Shown: positions 23,111 through 35,000, counted from the stretch's first letter. The stretch: DNA of 64,000 nucleotides from Climacteris rufus (GCA_013398175.1 VZRZ01002329.1:398804-462803); one strand, 5' to 3'. Program-made: numbers and translations. The notes: generated by a model not told the origin, from the sequence alone.

Positions 23111-23319
23111 GGCACTTTCCCCAGCTGATGTTGTGACACAGGGACATGACAAATTAGTGACAGTGCAGAAGGAGGGAGAGGTGGAAGCAGGAGCTGTGGT
23201 CCTGTGTTTCAGGAGAGGGATATCAAGCGATAAAATGAGCTCTAGCCCAGCCAAAGCCAGCACACATGGCACCCCAGAAGAGCAGCTTTTCTGTCTTAGC
23301 ATTCTTTGCTCTAGTTCTT

Positions 23320-23490
23320 AGGTTTTTTTAGTTGTTGATGTATGAGTGGAGGTTTTTTGTTGGATGGTGGTAGGTTTTCTTGTTTGGTGGTTTGTTGTTT
23401 TGGTTTGGTTTTTTTTTTTTTTTTTTTGTTTGTTTTTAATTCTGTTTTTCTTTACTTTCTGATTTATTTTATTCTTATTATTTTTTAGCA
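23320..23490. repeat. T/G-rich simple sequence with a 20-base T run
   Basis: Low-complexity T- and TTG-rich stretch including an uninterrupted T run at about 23409-23428. Possible decayed retroposon tail, but no element body was recognised. Confidence 0.7.
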
Positions 23491-23805
23491 TTTTAGTTAC
23501 AATCTTCCACCCTTCTCCAATGCTGCTTTTACTTTACAGCACCATCTCCAGGCCAGTGCCCTGCATCCCAGCCGGGGTGTGCTGGGCATCCCACCAGACA
23601 CACATTTCCTTCCCTGCAGCACCAAGGCACTCGACACAGTAAAGAACCTCTCCCTCCTCCTGACCTGCTGGGAGACTTTTCCTCACTGAGCCTTCCCCTC
23701 CCCAGCAGCATCCTCTGGCTGAGTCCTGGGGGCTTTGCCTTTGTGATCCCATTTTGCTGCTCCTTCCTCCAGCCCCATCCCGAGGGCCAGGCCAGGGGGG
23801 CTGCA

Positions 23806-23867
23806 NNNNNNNNNNNNNNNNNNNNNNNNNNNNNNNNNNNNNNNNNNNNNNNNNNNNNNNNNNNNNN
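23806..23867. other. Assembly gap (62 N)
   Basis: Run of N directly before a pentanucleotide array, so most likely a repeat-caused gap. Open frames drawn through it are not real. Confidence 0.99.
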
Positions 23868-23923
23868 CCATCCCATCCCATCCCATCCCATCCCATCCCA
23901 TCCCATCCCATCCCATCCCATCC
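23868..23923. repeat. CCATC pentanucleotide microsatellite
   Basis: About 11 perfect tandem copies of the CCATC/TCCCA unit. The left side is lost in the adjacent gap, so the allele length is not known. Confidence 0.98.
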
Positions 23924-24239
23924 TCCAGGGCCCCTGGGACCTCGGTGTGGGCACCCAGTCCATGTGCAGGGTGGGCACGGGCAGAGACCCCGCTGACAGG
24001 GGATGTTCTGTCTGGAGGCTGCAGAGGGGCAGAGGGAGAACAGGGGATGAAATTCAGGTGAGAGGAATGAGGCTGCTGGGCCAAAACCGTGGTGACAATA
24101 AGTTACCTCTGGCTGGTTTCATCCCTGCCAGGTTAAACCTGGCTGTTGGGTGCTGGCTGCAGGTGGGGCCAATTCTCATATTTCAATTAAAATTGAATCT
24201 GTGAATACGCAAAATAATGGGGAATCATCCTTTTAAGGC

Positions 24240-24560
24240 CGAGTGCGTTTCACACCCCCAGGCAGCAGCTGAAGCAGCCCAGCACTCCCAGCCCCTCGCG
24301 TCCCACCCGGGCTGGGAGCGGAGCTGTGGCGCTGCCGGGTGACCCCGCGGTTGTCCCCGCACCACCGGCGGCTTTCGCATCCTTGTCCCTCCATCCTCGC
24401 CTGGGGCTGGGCGGGCTCTCAGCGAGGATGAGGGGGTAGGAAGGAGGAAAAGCTGGCGGGGTTGGTTCGCAGCAGATCCGGCGCTCGGAGCCGCTCCCGG
24501 CTCTTGCGTGACCCCTCGTGTCGGCCGGGAAGGGCTCTGGGCATCCCGCCCGCCTTTGTC
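24240..24560. promoter_or_regulatory. Isolated intergenic GC-rich, CpG-containing block
   Basis: Between the two convergent genes there is a GC-rich island with many CpGs (for example CCCCTCGCGTCCCACCCGGG and CGCTCGGAGCCGCTCCCGG), with a second short patch at 24900-24990. Neither gene's promoter belongs here. Possible explanations are an unannotated noncoding transcript, an enhancer, or a GC-rich repeat. No coding exon was recognised. Confidence 0.4.
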
Positions 24561-24581
24561 TTCAGGGAACGATGACAGGGA

Positions 24582-24684
24582 CAAATCAAACGCCAGCGTG
24601 CCGTGGAAATGGTCAAAAATCAAACGCCAACGTGCCGTGGAAATGGTCAGAAATCAAACGCCAACGTGCCGTGGAAATGGTCAG
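24582..24684. repeat. 34-bp tandem triplication
   Basis: Three near-identical copies, starting at about 24582, 24615 and 24649, each containing AAATCAAACGCCAACGTGCC and then GTGGAAATGGTCA. The first copy differs at single positions. Confidence 0.95.
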
Positions 24685-25229
24685 AGTCACAGTGGCAAAT
24701 CCCATTTATTCCTCTAAATGGAATATTAAGGGTTGGCATTTCGCTGTTCAGGCTTGCCGTGCGTACAGCTGCCTGTTTATCCCGCTCCTGAATAATTTTT
24801 CTAAGCAGCTGGGCAAGGTCAAGAGAGGATTTAAAGCAGCTCAAAGATTCTGAAATTGTCACAGGTTTCACGAAAACTGTGGTTTGGGTAAAAGAAGTTA
24901 AACAGAAACACCGAGAGCGGCCACAAGGCGACCTCGGATGCCCCGGAGCCGCCGGGGCTGTGCGGGGCGAAGGGAACACCTCGGGATGGGACTTTTCCAG
25001 GCTTTTTTCTTTTCTAACCAAGAATTTTCCCGAATCATTTCATCCATGAATGACCCCAGAAATGTTAAATGCACCAAATTTATCCTGAAGTCAAAGCGAG
25101 TGGATTATTAGGGGAGCACCAGGACTCCGGAGCAGCAAAAGCTCTGGAAAATTAAAGCTAAAAGTGCTCTTGGCTCCTCATAAAGTTGTGTTCGGGGTGT
25201 GTCTCCGGGGCCTGGGGTGGGGATGAGCT

Positions 25230-27480
25230 GGTTTATTTTATATACTTGCATATTAAAGTCTAATTATGCTACTGACTATGCTATATTAATAATACCTAAA
25301 TTTTCTATGTACATGTACTGCGTGTGCTAATGAAGATCTCATCTTTTGTCATACAGTGTATGTAAAAAAATAAAACACCTCCAAAACAATGCTTTATCTG
25401 TTCTATATTGTATATAAAATATAATAATAAAAACCTACTAAAGGCACACACAGAGGCAGTCAAGGGGTGCTTGTGTGTTTCTGCATTACAACAAATATAT
25501 TTTGTATATAATAAATAACATATATAGCAGAGACAGATCTTTAAAGCAATAAAATGTATATACAAAAAGCTCCAAATCCAAATTAATGAAGTAAATGCAG
25601 TTGAACAGGCTATGTGAAATATAATTATTGAATGTCTCTATCTGGCTGTGTCCAGGTAGAGATAAATCTGCACAAAAATAGAGATGGGGTGAACATGTGT
25701 ATTAGAACAAACACCTGTTGTGTCTCATATTAATGTTTAAATTATTTATATTTATATTTATTATATATTTTTGTATTTATTTGTAAATATTTATATACAG
25801 TAACTGTGTAATTAATATTTTTATTATTTATTAGTCATCATAATAATAAAATCTATTTTATAAATTTGTGAAGAAATACAAAAATTTAAATCCAGATTTT
25901 AAAAATAGTAGGAAAAATATTTTTGAACCTTTAAAACAGTTTTTATGTATCTCTGCATAAAAATGTATCCATTTTTTTTACAACTATTTTTCTCTTCTAT
26001 GTACATGGAAACGTGTGTGTACTGGGGCTGCGAGCATGAGGGGCACAGGCAGTGTTTCTAGCTACTAAAACACATATTTGTTGCACAATAATTACTATAT
26101 ATTTAAACTCAGACCTTCATATGTCACTGATGACAATTTTTAGATGCATCTTCATAGAAAAATATTAATATCAATGCTATAATTAATATCAATTCTATGC
26201 TGTTTGGAAATAAAACTATTTCTGTGTGACAAGGCAGTGAGAGGGAGTGCACACGTGTGTGTGCACATACAAGTATCTGTGTTAGAGCAAACACACTTTG
26301 TGCATAAAGCAGTAGCAATAAAATACATAATTAGAGATACAGAAACATTAACCCAGATTATGAAATTCTGTTGAATGTGCTGTATGAAAAGGTAATTGAA
26401 TTTATATCAGTGCATACAACAGTATTTGGACATTATATATTTATCTATATATCTGTGTCTGTATACTGTATAATATATATATATACACACATACATACAT
26501 ACATATTTCTGTATCTATGAAAACACAGAGAGCTGCAGCTACATGGGCACACAGATGAGTGTGGGAATGTGCATATATGGGTGTATCATGACAACTCTTG
26601 TGCATAATGCAGAGCATGTATCATAAAGACATCTTTCTAACAATAAAATATTTGTCATGTGCATTATAAAGCTATATTCAAGGAGTTAATTCTAATAGCC
26701 TATATGAAATACAATTATTAAACCTGTACCTATATAAACCAGAGAGAGAGGGAGATCTACAACACTGTGTTGGTGTATTATTGCAGTTCTATTTTATGCA
26801 TAGCATACATAGCAAAACCAGATCTTTATAGCAGCAAAATATGTGTATTTAAAAAAAATAAAGGTGTATAATACAATAAAGGCTGTTAAATATGCTTTAT
26901 GAGGTTATAATATACAGCTCTAGGGATGCACAGAGTTGTATGTGCTTGTGCAGATGCACACATGTGTGGCTGTGCATTAGACCAGATACACTTTCATTAA
27001 AAACCTTTGTATTTATAAAATTGTGTATTTATAAACACATATAAAAATATGAAGCCAAAAGCAATTATGATAAACATGGTATATGGTATCAGTTTTTTCT
27101 ATATACACACATAATCTTTAATATGTGTATTAAAATATATGAATTTATATTAGAGATATATATACAAAATTAATGAAAGCATGCACACAGAGGGGAGATT
27201 AAGTCAATGTGTCTGTGTCATTAAAACATACATTTTATGCATATATATTAAAATACAGACTGTTACAGATGTGTCTACATATCACACTCTGTAGCCAGCT
27301 ATATATATTGATACATATGGACACATATTTTAATAACTTCCATAAAGGAAGGGTTAGTGGTGAGATACAGTTTTTCTCTCCCTGACTGTATCTATTTATA
27401 TAAACTAGATACCTAAAATCCCATAATAGGTATTCTCTGCCACAGATGGAGACTAAAATTAATGATTCATTTTGCATACT
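25230..27480. repeat. Highly AT-rich, strongly diverged tandem array, unit about 190-370 bp, about 8-9 copies
   Basis: The same ordered motifs recur. A GTGTATTAGAACAAAC-like anchor is at about 25471, 25697, 26062 (weak), 26278, 26581, 26773, 26971 and 27215. In several copies the anchor is followed by CAGATCTTTAAAGCAATAAA (25532, near 26820 as CAGATCTTTATAGCAGCAAA) and then a GTTGAA...GCTATGTGAAATA block with TAATTATTGAA. Further shared pieces are GCACACAGAGG near 25444 and 27183. The copies are too diverged for simple-repeat detection. AT runs and CATA microsatellite sit between them (about 26465-26505). No coding content. Edges are approximate. Confidence 0.7.
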
Positions 27481-27750
27481 AAAGTAAAAAGCACTCCTTC
27501 AAATGCAGCATTTTTATGAATTTACTGTCTGTGCATGGTGAATTAATACGAGCACATATTTAAAGTGTCTGTAGTGTATAATGTATATATGTAAATGATG
27601 TAACACTGAAATGCAACACTGTAAATGATGTTGACACTGTGCCACTATAATACTTACATATTATTATATATCTATTATAGAGAAGTTAAATATTCTTATT
27701 AAAATCATAAATACCACTAACTGTAGTATAATTAGAATTATTTTATCTCG

Positions 27751-27985
27751 TGTAAATACCTGTTGGCTGTGGTTATCCCAACCCTGGTGAGAGCTGGGCA
27801 GGTTGGGGGACATTTGCCCCCCCAGATTACCTGGGGTCCATCCCCTGGTGGGACAGACCAGAGTAGAGGTGAGAAAAGTTCCCTCCCCAAAGCCCTGAGA
27901 CACCAAAACAAGCACACAGCTGAGAGAAGAAAAATTTAAAAGTTTATTAAACATTAAGAATAACAGACAAAAAAAAAAAAAAGAT
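27751..27985 (-). mobile_element. Probable LTR fragment (R-U5-like), minus orientation
   Basis: On the minus strand the segment reads AATAAA (at 27948-27943) followed by a T-rich and C-rich stretch and then a GC-rich region, ending GGTATTTACA at 27751. This layout resembles the poly(A)-signal, R and U5 parts of a retroviral LTR ending in CA. The plus-strand edge is the TG at 27751-27752. Its 5' limit and family were not determined, and target duplication was not found. Alternatively it may be unrelated GC-rich intergenic DNA with a chance AATAAA. Confidence 0.4.
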
Positions 27986-28059
27986 TTGGGCTGAACAGCA
28001 TACAGGATGCAAACCATTTCTTGTCATACAGATAATTTGATCTATTTGTTAAACTTGTA

Positions 28060-28065
28060 TTTAAT
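28060..28065 (-). terminator. HLF: Candidate distal HLF poly(A) signal ATTAAA
   Basis: The plus strand reads TTTAAT, giving ATTAAA on the gene strand. It lies at the end of the AT-rich 3' UTR and before the LTR-like fragment that carries its own AATAAA at 27948-27943. Either could terminate HLF transcripts. Confidence 0.35.
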
Positions 28066-29018
28066 GCTGTCTTGTGGTGTTGCCAGAAATACGATGGTTG
28101 ATCACTTGTTTTAACATAATTTTCTTTTTCTTCACATAAAAAAAGTCAACAAAATAAAAATAAACTGCACATCTCTATTGTAAATTACATGCAAAAATAG
28201 TTTTAAAGCAATAATTGGGGGTATTACAAACCCACAGAGGCAAGATATTCAAATGTGAGGGGTGTGAGCCGATCCCACCCCTGGTGCTCGCTCCGGCTCC
28301 TGCCCTGCATTCTGAATTTCTTGCTTTTGTGGATTCAAGTCAGAACTTATTTCCATGGTGCTTGGTTTAGTGACTCCAGCACCATTCAAAACAGAAAAAG
28401 AAACACCCCCCCTGCCTCCTCTGCCAAGGGCTTTCCCACAGAGAGCCCCAAGGTGCTCGGATGCACAAATCCATCTCCAGTCCCACTTCCAGAGGGCATT
28501 CTTTTGTAAAAAGAAAAAATTCACTTCTAAGTTTCAGCAAAAAAAACGAAAAGACAAGCATTTTACCAATGCTTATAGTGTAATAGAGGTCAGTGAATTA
28601 TTTAGATAAGCTATTAATTATTCTGCAAATATATATATTTCTATTTTTATAAAATTACAATTTCTTATACCTACAAGCTCCTTCATGAGCAACAAAGCCA
28701 TCAGAGGTGTGATGAGCCCAGCTGAGCTGTCCTTGGGAACTGAAAATGAGCCAAACCTCCATTTATTTATTTTTGTTATTATTTTGGGGAGACAACCTGG
28801 ATAGGGAACCTGGCGATTTTCCAAGTTTTAGCCCACATATTTTGCCTTTTTTTTTATTTTTTTTTTTCCAGGTGAATTTTTCAGAGCAGCCAGAGTCCCT
28901 AAGTCCCACAGGCTCCTCAGAAAGTCCTCACCCCAAAGGAGAAGCTGCAGCCTGTGACAGTCCCAGCCCTGGGATGGGGCAAGGAGGCACCGGAGCAGCT
29001 CTGGGTCTGCTGGACGAG

Positions 29019-29072
29019 GCTGGAAAAACCTGGAAACTGCTGGAAAAACCAGGAAACCTGCTGGAAAAACCT
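29019..29072. repeat. Short tandem repeat, about 20-bp unit, 2.7 copies
   Basis: GCTGGAAAAACCTGGAAACT is repeated with small changes at 29019, 29039 and 29060 inside the GC-richer block of the HLF 3' UTR. Confidence 0.85.
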
Positions 29073-30021
29073 CTGTGCTCCTCTGTGGCCACGACTCAAC
29101 AAACCTGGGATATCCACCCTACAAAACTGAGCAGCTCCCACCCTTTCCCTGCCCAAGGAAACAAAAGAATTCTGTGTTGGTTTTTTTTTCCAGGCTGCCT
29201 TTTGCACGTCATAGAAAGTTTTGTGGTCACAACCTGCCCCAGCAGTGGCACCACTGACCTCACCCTGCTCTTGGGTCACCCCAAAAACCCTCCTGGTGGG
29301 GGAGATGCTGTGCTTTGCTGTGCTGCTGCTCGAGGTGTGCCCACAGCAGCTCCCAGCCCTGCCAGGGCCACGCTTCTCCCAGAGGGAACACCAGGAGTAT
29401 TCCCAAGCATTCCCACACTCTCATGTCTCCTCCTGCCTTCCAGTGGCCTTTAGGGAATATCTCACTGCACTTTAAACCTTGCTGCAGCACATGGAAATTC
29501 AATTTGCTGAACAAATGGTCCACAGGCAAGTACTGCACGTTCGGGGACGCTGACAAGACAGGTATGTTTGTGGAAAAATACTGGGAAAATGCCATCCATG
29601 CAAGGGTTTTTAATGCTGACCAAAATGCTGAGTTCTCTGCAGCAATCTCCTGAAGCATGAATAATGATTTAATGGAATGAACAACTTTTTAATTTGAAAA
29701 TAATGTCAAAACATTTAGAAAACTGTGAGCAAGACGTGTAGCACCGTATTTTCCTCACATGTTACTACTGTATGCAGTACACACAACTGTGTACAGGATC
29801 TGAGCTATTCATAAAAAGAAATTTCAGCTGGAAACAGACTCTAGCAGCAGCAGCAGATTGGAAATGAGTATCAGTGGTTTTGTGTTATGCAGTGTTTTTC
29901 TGCCATTACAAAATATTGTATTGTCCAATCAATAGTTGACTAAAACTCATGTCGTGCTTTGTCCCTGTTAAACAGTTTCTTTATGTGTTTCTGATGGAAA
30001 ATAATAAAGTCTCTCTTTTTC

Positions 30022-30055
30022 AGTAATATGGAACATCCTGGAAAGCCATATTACT
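30022..30055 (-). other. Perfect 10-bp inverted repeat in the HLF 3' UTR
   Basis: AGTAATATGG at 30022-30031 and CCATATTACT at 30046-30055 are exact reverse complements separated by 14 bases. This predicts a stem-loop in the transcript of either strand. Confidence 0.8.
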
Positions 30056-31534
30056 TCCACAAAAATTTAATTTAAAGCACAGAACATGCCGGTGTGCCAG
30101 GCTTAAAATATTAAGGATTTTAAAAAAAGAAAAAAACAACAACCAACAAACCCCTAAGCATTTCCTTTCTGTACAATAATGGAGAATATATATCTTTGCT
30201 ATATATTTTAAACATGGAATAGCTTTTTCTTTTTGCTATATATATGTCTTTCAAAATACATTGTCAGTATTTGTACTTGAAAAATACTGTACAAAACGAA
30301 CATACTATAATTATTCTGTATAAACTTTATACATTTTATAATATCTATCCTTTTGGTCTAGAGTAAACACTTAGATTGATTGGATTAACCACAGTATATG
30401 ACAACACCATCCCCTTCTGAAATACACCAGTGTCTCTTACATTCATTTTTCAGAAGTCCACTTTATATTAGAACATACATGTTCAAAAGCAGAGAGTTTA
30501 AAACAATAAAGTTCAGAACCATCAGTTCATGTCACACTCAAAACAACAACCACTAGGAAAAGTGGGCTTTGCAAACCAGTGATTTCTTCTAACTGAATAA
30601 AAGTGATTCTTTTAAAACAGCAAGATATAATCCACAGAAAATATATTACAAAACATGGGAAAAAAACAACTGAATTTAGGTATTTATTCAACTTTTAATC
30701 ACAAAATGGAGTAACTAACTGAAAACAGAAAAGCCCCTCTGATTTCGACATCGGATCTGATTTGATGCTATTTAATTTGTTCTCATTTCAGCTAATGATC
30801 CTGCTCCTTACACATGCACTCCCCACGGCAGGGACACGGTCAGCATGCTCACGGGAACGTGCCTGGGACTTTTGAACTCCTTGTTAAAGACATTGAGACT
30901 CCTGTGGGGCAGGGAACCATCCCACGTCCACTGGGAACATCCGGGCAGCATGCACGCAGGATTATTGCTTCAGGTACAGGCAGTGCAAGGTACACACTCT
31001 GTGCTCTACCAACAACTCCTACCTACCTACCTGGGGTCCGTGGAGAGAAAAGGAACCTTAGTAGCTACAGAGAAGCCATTATGGGATCTATAATGAGTAG
31101 AGCTAACTCAGTCTAACAGCACTTTTAAATCTGAAGACAGTTATCACCAAAACTTAAAAATACAACGAAAGCGATCTATAAATTAATACTTCTGCAGTGT
31201 AGTACTAAATTATTATTTGTGCACTTTATTAGCATGTTAACTTTTCTGATTAGACAGACTTAAACGATAGCTTGTTACTCTCGAAAAAACTGAGATCTAC
31301 TTTTTTTTCTTTTTTCTTTTTTTTTTTCCTTTTTTTGTAATTTATGCTGGGATCTTTCCAAGTAAATCAGGAGGATGGAACTGATTACAAGAACATAAAA
31401 ACCCCTACTCTGAAGCAGCACTGAAAAAAACCCAAAAAATATAATAAAAAGCTTACTATGGCGGTTCTCAACAGTCCAGGTAAAAATGTGGCACCCTTTG
31501 AGGAGGGCTGATAAAAATGGGAAGTGCTGAGATG

Positions 31535-31625
31535 CACACACACACCCACACCCACACACATGCACACCCACAGACACGGACCTGGGCACACGCACGTGCA
31601 CGCACACGCAGGGACACGCACACGC
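31535..31625. repeat. CA-rich microsatellite, imperfect
   Basis: Degenerate (CA)n with CCCACA and CACG variants, followed by an (AAAAC)n-like tract to about 31645. It lies in the proximal HLF 3' UTR. Confidence 0.9.
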
Positions 31626-31867
31626 AAACAAAACAAAACAAAACAGAAACACCAAAACAACAAAAAAAACCAACGTTAAGTCAGTTTTGTTTCTGCTTCT
31701 GGTAAAGTGCTGAAGACAGAAAGGTTGGTTTGGGTGTGGTGCTATCAAACAGGAAACACATTGTCCATCTAGTCAAATGCCAACCCGCGACAAAGAAAAA
31801 AAAAAAGAAAAAGAAAAAAGAAAAAAAAAAAAACCAAAACCCAAAAACCACTTCCCCCGCTTCAGAT

Positions 31868-32083
31868 TTACAGGGGGCCGTGCCGAGCTTCGTACTTGGC
31901 CAGGACGTTCTTGCACTTGCCCAGCTCCTTGCGCAGGTCGGCCACCTCCTGGCGCAGGGCCGAGTTCTCCTTCTCCAGGAAGGAGGCGCGGATGGCGATC
32001 TGGTTCTCCTTCAGCCGCCGCGCGTCCCGCGAGCGCTTCGCTGCCATGTTGTTCTTTCTGCGCCTGGCCCAGTATTTGTCATC
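31868..32083 (-). CDS. HLF: HLF coding exon 4 (bZIP)
   Basis: 71 codons plus TAA (31870-31868), preceded by acceptor GAGCAG. It encodes DDKYWARRRKNNMAAKRSRD onward to the C-terminal KYEARHGPL. This single exon carries the whole basic region and zipper. An open frame continues upstream into the intron, but the AG/GATGAC junction and the family sequence fix the exon start. Confidence 0.99.
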   Translation of the reverse strand, partial: DDKYWARRRKNNMAAKRSRDARRLKENQIAIRASFLEKENSALRQEVADLRKELGKCKNVLAKYEARHGPL

Positions 32084-35000
32084 CTGCTCAGTAAGCACAG
32101 AGAGAGGCAAACGAGGCGTTAGATTTGGGTAAAAGCTGAGCTGCCCACCGGGGCCTGCTCCCAGCCACCGCCTCCGGAGCCCGGGTGGCTTCGCTGCGGC
32201 TGGAGCTGGAACTGGAGCTTTGCACAGCACAATCCAGCCAGGGAGTGCAGATGCCAGCGCATGTTTCTGTCAAAATGTTTACACTAACCCCCTCATCCTC
32301 TTGACAGGGAATTCCTCCAAGGAAAAATGAAGCAATGTTCCAGAGGTACAACTCATCTCACATCCAGGCTGACCTAGTTAGCACATCCACCTTCGCGTGC
32401 TGTGACTCACCCCCTACAGTGGCTGGAGCAGCACTAATTACCTCTGGCCCTGCTCAGCGCTGCCAGCCAACACCTGGTTCACTCTCTGTGTTGGTATCAC
32501 CCATTTCATCTACTGTTCAGCTCCTTTTTTCTGTTCAAAGCTCGCTCCAGAGACCCAAAACGTTCCTGTCTGCACCACTAAGTCACTGGAAGAGGATTCC
32601 TTGGCACAGCAGTGATGGCTGCACTGGTACCAGCCACAGAGATTAGTACACAGGCTTTGACTGTGGAAAAAAAAAGCATTGGACAGAAATAGGTCCACTG
32701 CTCCCTGAGGTTTCATAAGCTAACACATTCCCAAAGTGTTATCCCTGAAGACTTGCCTCTAGGAGATCACCTTACTGCATTGGTGCATCAAAGACTTGAA
32801 GTAACTACTGAACTTCACCCGATTTTTCCACTCTTCCAATGAAATGGCCTTCAGCAAAACAGCAGCTTTGATGTTGCCTCATAACTGAATTAAGCTCTAG
32901 AACTTTGGAACAACTCAGTAAATACAAAGTGGGCAGAATCTCTCGTGAGAAGTGAAATTCAGTTCCCTGTGCAGTAAGAGTGATGCAACCATTCAACCCT
33001 CAAACTGCCTGGCCAAGTCACAGAGCTCAAACTTCCTCTCCCTTCATCTTTACATGCTTCCATTTCCCTGTATAGCTCCCAAGGACCAGCAAAGAGCACA
33101 GGACCCACAAACACCCACCACCCCTGGGTCCTTCAGCCTGGCCTAATCCTGCTGCTCTGCTCCTTCTGCACGAGGCAAAGCAGGAGCAAAACAACTGCTG
33201 GCAGGAGGACTCTTGAACTGCTTTCTACGACTTTGGCTCAACAAGGTGTGCAGCAACGCTGATCTGGAGCCAGTGTTATCTCTAAATGGCTCTTCACCTG
33301 TACTTAGATGGGACCCCCCCAAACTCCTCAAAAAAAAACAAGCATGCAGCAAAAAGCTATGACCCAAATCTTGTTTATAATTTCCCATCTCATTCCACTC
33401 CATAAAAATCAGCTTTAAGCAATTTATTAGTGTGCCACCTAGGCTTCATCCCTCTTTATTTTAACAAATTGCTATGGCAAATCCCTTAATCCAGGCCTGA
33501 AAGAGGTAAGGCTGGCATTTCCAAATCACATGCAGCCCAGAGACGATTGACTGGTCTAATCTGCTTACCCTCCCCCAGAACCCAGAGGCTGCTCCACATG
33601 CCAGGGCAGAAGCAGCGCTTGGGTCAAGCGCTCGGCAACGAGTCAAGGGCAACCGATGGGATTATCCCCAGGGAATGAGAGAGCCTGAGCTCCTGGTTCA
33701 CTCCCAGGTGCTGCACGGCTGGGTTCCACCTCTGGCACAGAGCAGGCCAACAGGATCCTTGCCAAAAGCTTGCTTTGATGAATAAGGATACCTGGGAGAC
33801 GTGGCAAAGGGAGAAACGGCACCAAGGAGCAAACTCCAGCCATTCCTGAAGGGAACAGCTCTCCCTTGGGCACTGCAACCCCACAGGGCACCATAGGCAG
33901 TGGAATTTGCCCAGGTAAAGGAACAAGTGAAGCCAAACACTTGCAAAGGAAAGCTGAGTGACACTAACAGCTCCAGAACACTACTGGAATTGTGATTTCT
34001 GTGCTTTTAACTCGCACCACAGTATGCTTAGGGATAAAAATAGCTTCTTTCCCTAATGCTATCAATCTGGTGCAAACACATGGCATCCCAGTCTCTGCAC
34101 GTGCAGCCAGGGATTCCCACTGACTCCAACAGGCTCCCAGTCTGTGTCTTGGGGGCAGTAGCAACAGCAGAATGAAATTCTGCACTGACTGCCTCTGATA
34201 AAAAAGATCCTCTTGGAAAGCACATACTGGGAAAACAACTTTGCAAATAATGTTCACAGTGTTTGATAAGCTGAATCAGTTGATCAATTTTCCTGCTATC
34301 TTCATGCACTTTGCTCTCCACATCTCAGAAGCAGTGAGTGGCACAGACAGGCTCTTTCTTTTTAAATATTGTAGTAGCATTACATTTTCAATACTGTATT
34401 AAAACACACTTCCCAGCAGAAAAATTCTGTTCTGTTTTCTTCTGTTTTCCTACAACTTGTCTAGATTCTTTCACCTGGATTAGTGAATATATATTAGTGA
34501 AATACAGTTTTTACTATAGTGTTCTCGTTCATTATTAAGCACAGAGCTAAAGCAACATCCAAACAAGACACAATATACTTAATTTGGTCATCATCAGGCT
34601 CCTCCATTCTCCTTGAAGGACTTACAGCCTTTGCTTGAATAGACAGAGGATGAAGAAAAAGAAAACATGAATAGAGAGAGGATGAAGAAAAAGGAAACAT
34701 AATCAGGCTGTTTCATAAGTGGGAAATATGGGACAAAGCAAGCTTGTCCAAGGTCACACAGGAAGTTTCTGGCATACAAAGGAAATGAATATTGAGCTCA
34801 TGAATTTCAACTGTTGCATAACTAATAAGGGACATCCTCCCATCAGTCTCATTCAGAACCCCTGAACAGTTTCATTCTACAACAAAGTCATGCTTACATT
34901 GAAAGAGTTACCTTACAGGAGAAAACAAATTCATGTTCCAAACCTGTGCCTCAGAGAGCAACTGTCAGAGAGCCTGTAGGAACAACCTTGCCACCAGTTC

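Larger units (their letters stand above)
28040..31867 (-). other. HLF: HLF 3' UTR
   Basis: Long AT-rich sequence downstream of the HLF stop codon on the minus strand. This is consistent with the long 3' UTR known for mammalian HLF. Minus-strand poly(A) signals occur at 31230-31225, 30688-30683 and 28767-28762 (AATAAA) and at 28065-28060 (ATTAAA). The last is my preferred distal end, but usage cannot be told from sequence. A GC-richer insertion-like block at about 28900-29480 includes a 20/21-bp repeat (29019-29072). Confidence 0.55.

Noticed and set aside
23529..24204. Open frames across the second gap
   Set aside because: They are made of N and a CCATC microsatellite, with no domain or splice support.
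26252..26257. CACGTG at 26252 as part of the HLF E-box set
   Set aside because: It lies within a GT/CA alternating stretch (ACACGTGTGTGTGC) where the hexamer arises easily. The same applies to 31593.
28746..29453. A 235-codon plus-strand open frame opposite the HLF 3' UTR
   Set aside because: No recognisable domain, no splice or promoter support. The frame crosses a low-complexity T run and a short tandem repeat.
31517..31750. Cysteine/valine-rich or histidine/threonine-rich open frames in the CA repeat
   Set aside because: They are products of the CA/GT microsatellite in the HLF 3' UTR.
31868..32230. HLF exon 4 starting from an upstream ATG at 32230
   Set aside because: The extra N-terminal stretch is intron sequence before a proper acceptor AG at 32085-32084, and the family sequence joins exon 3 to DDKYW.
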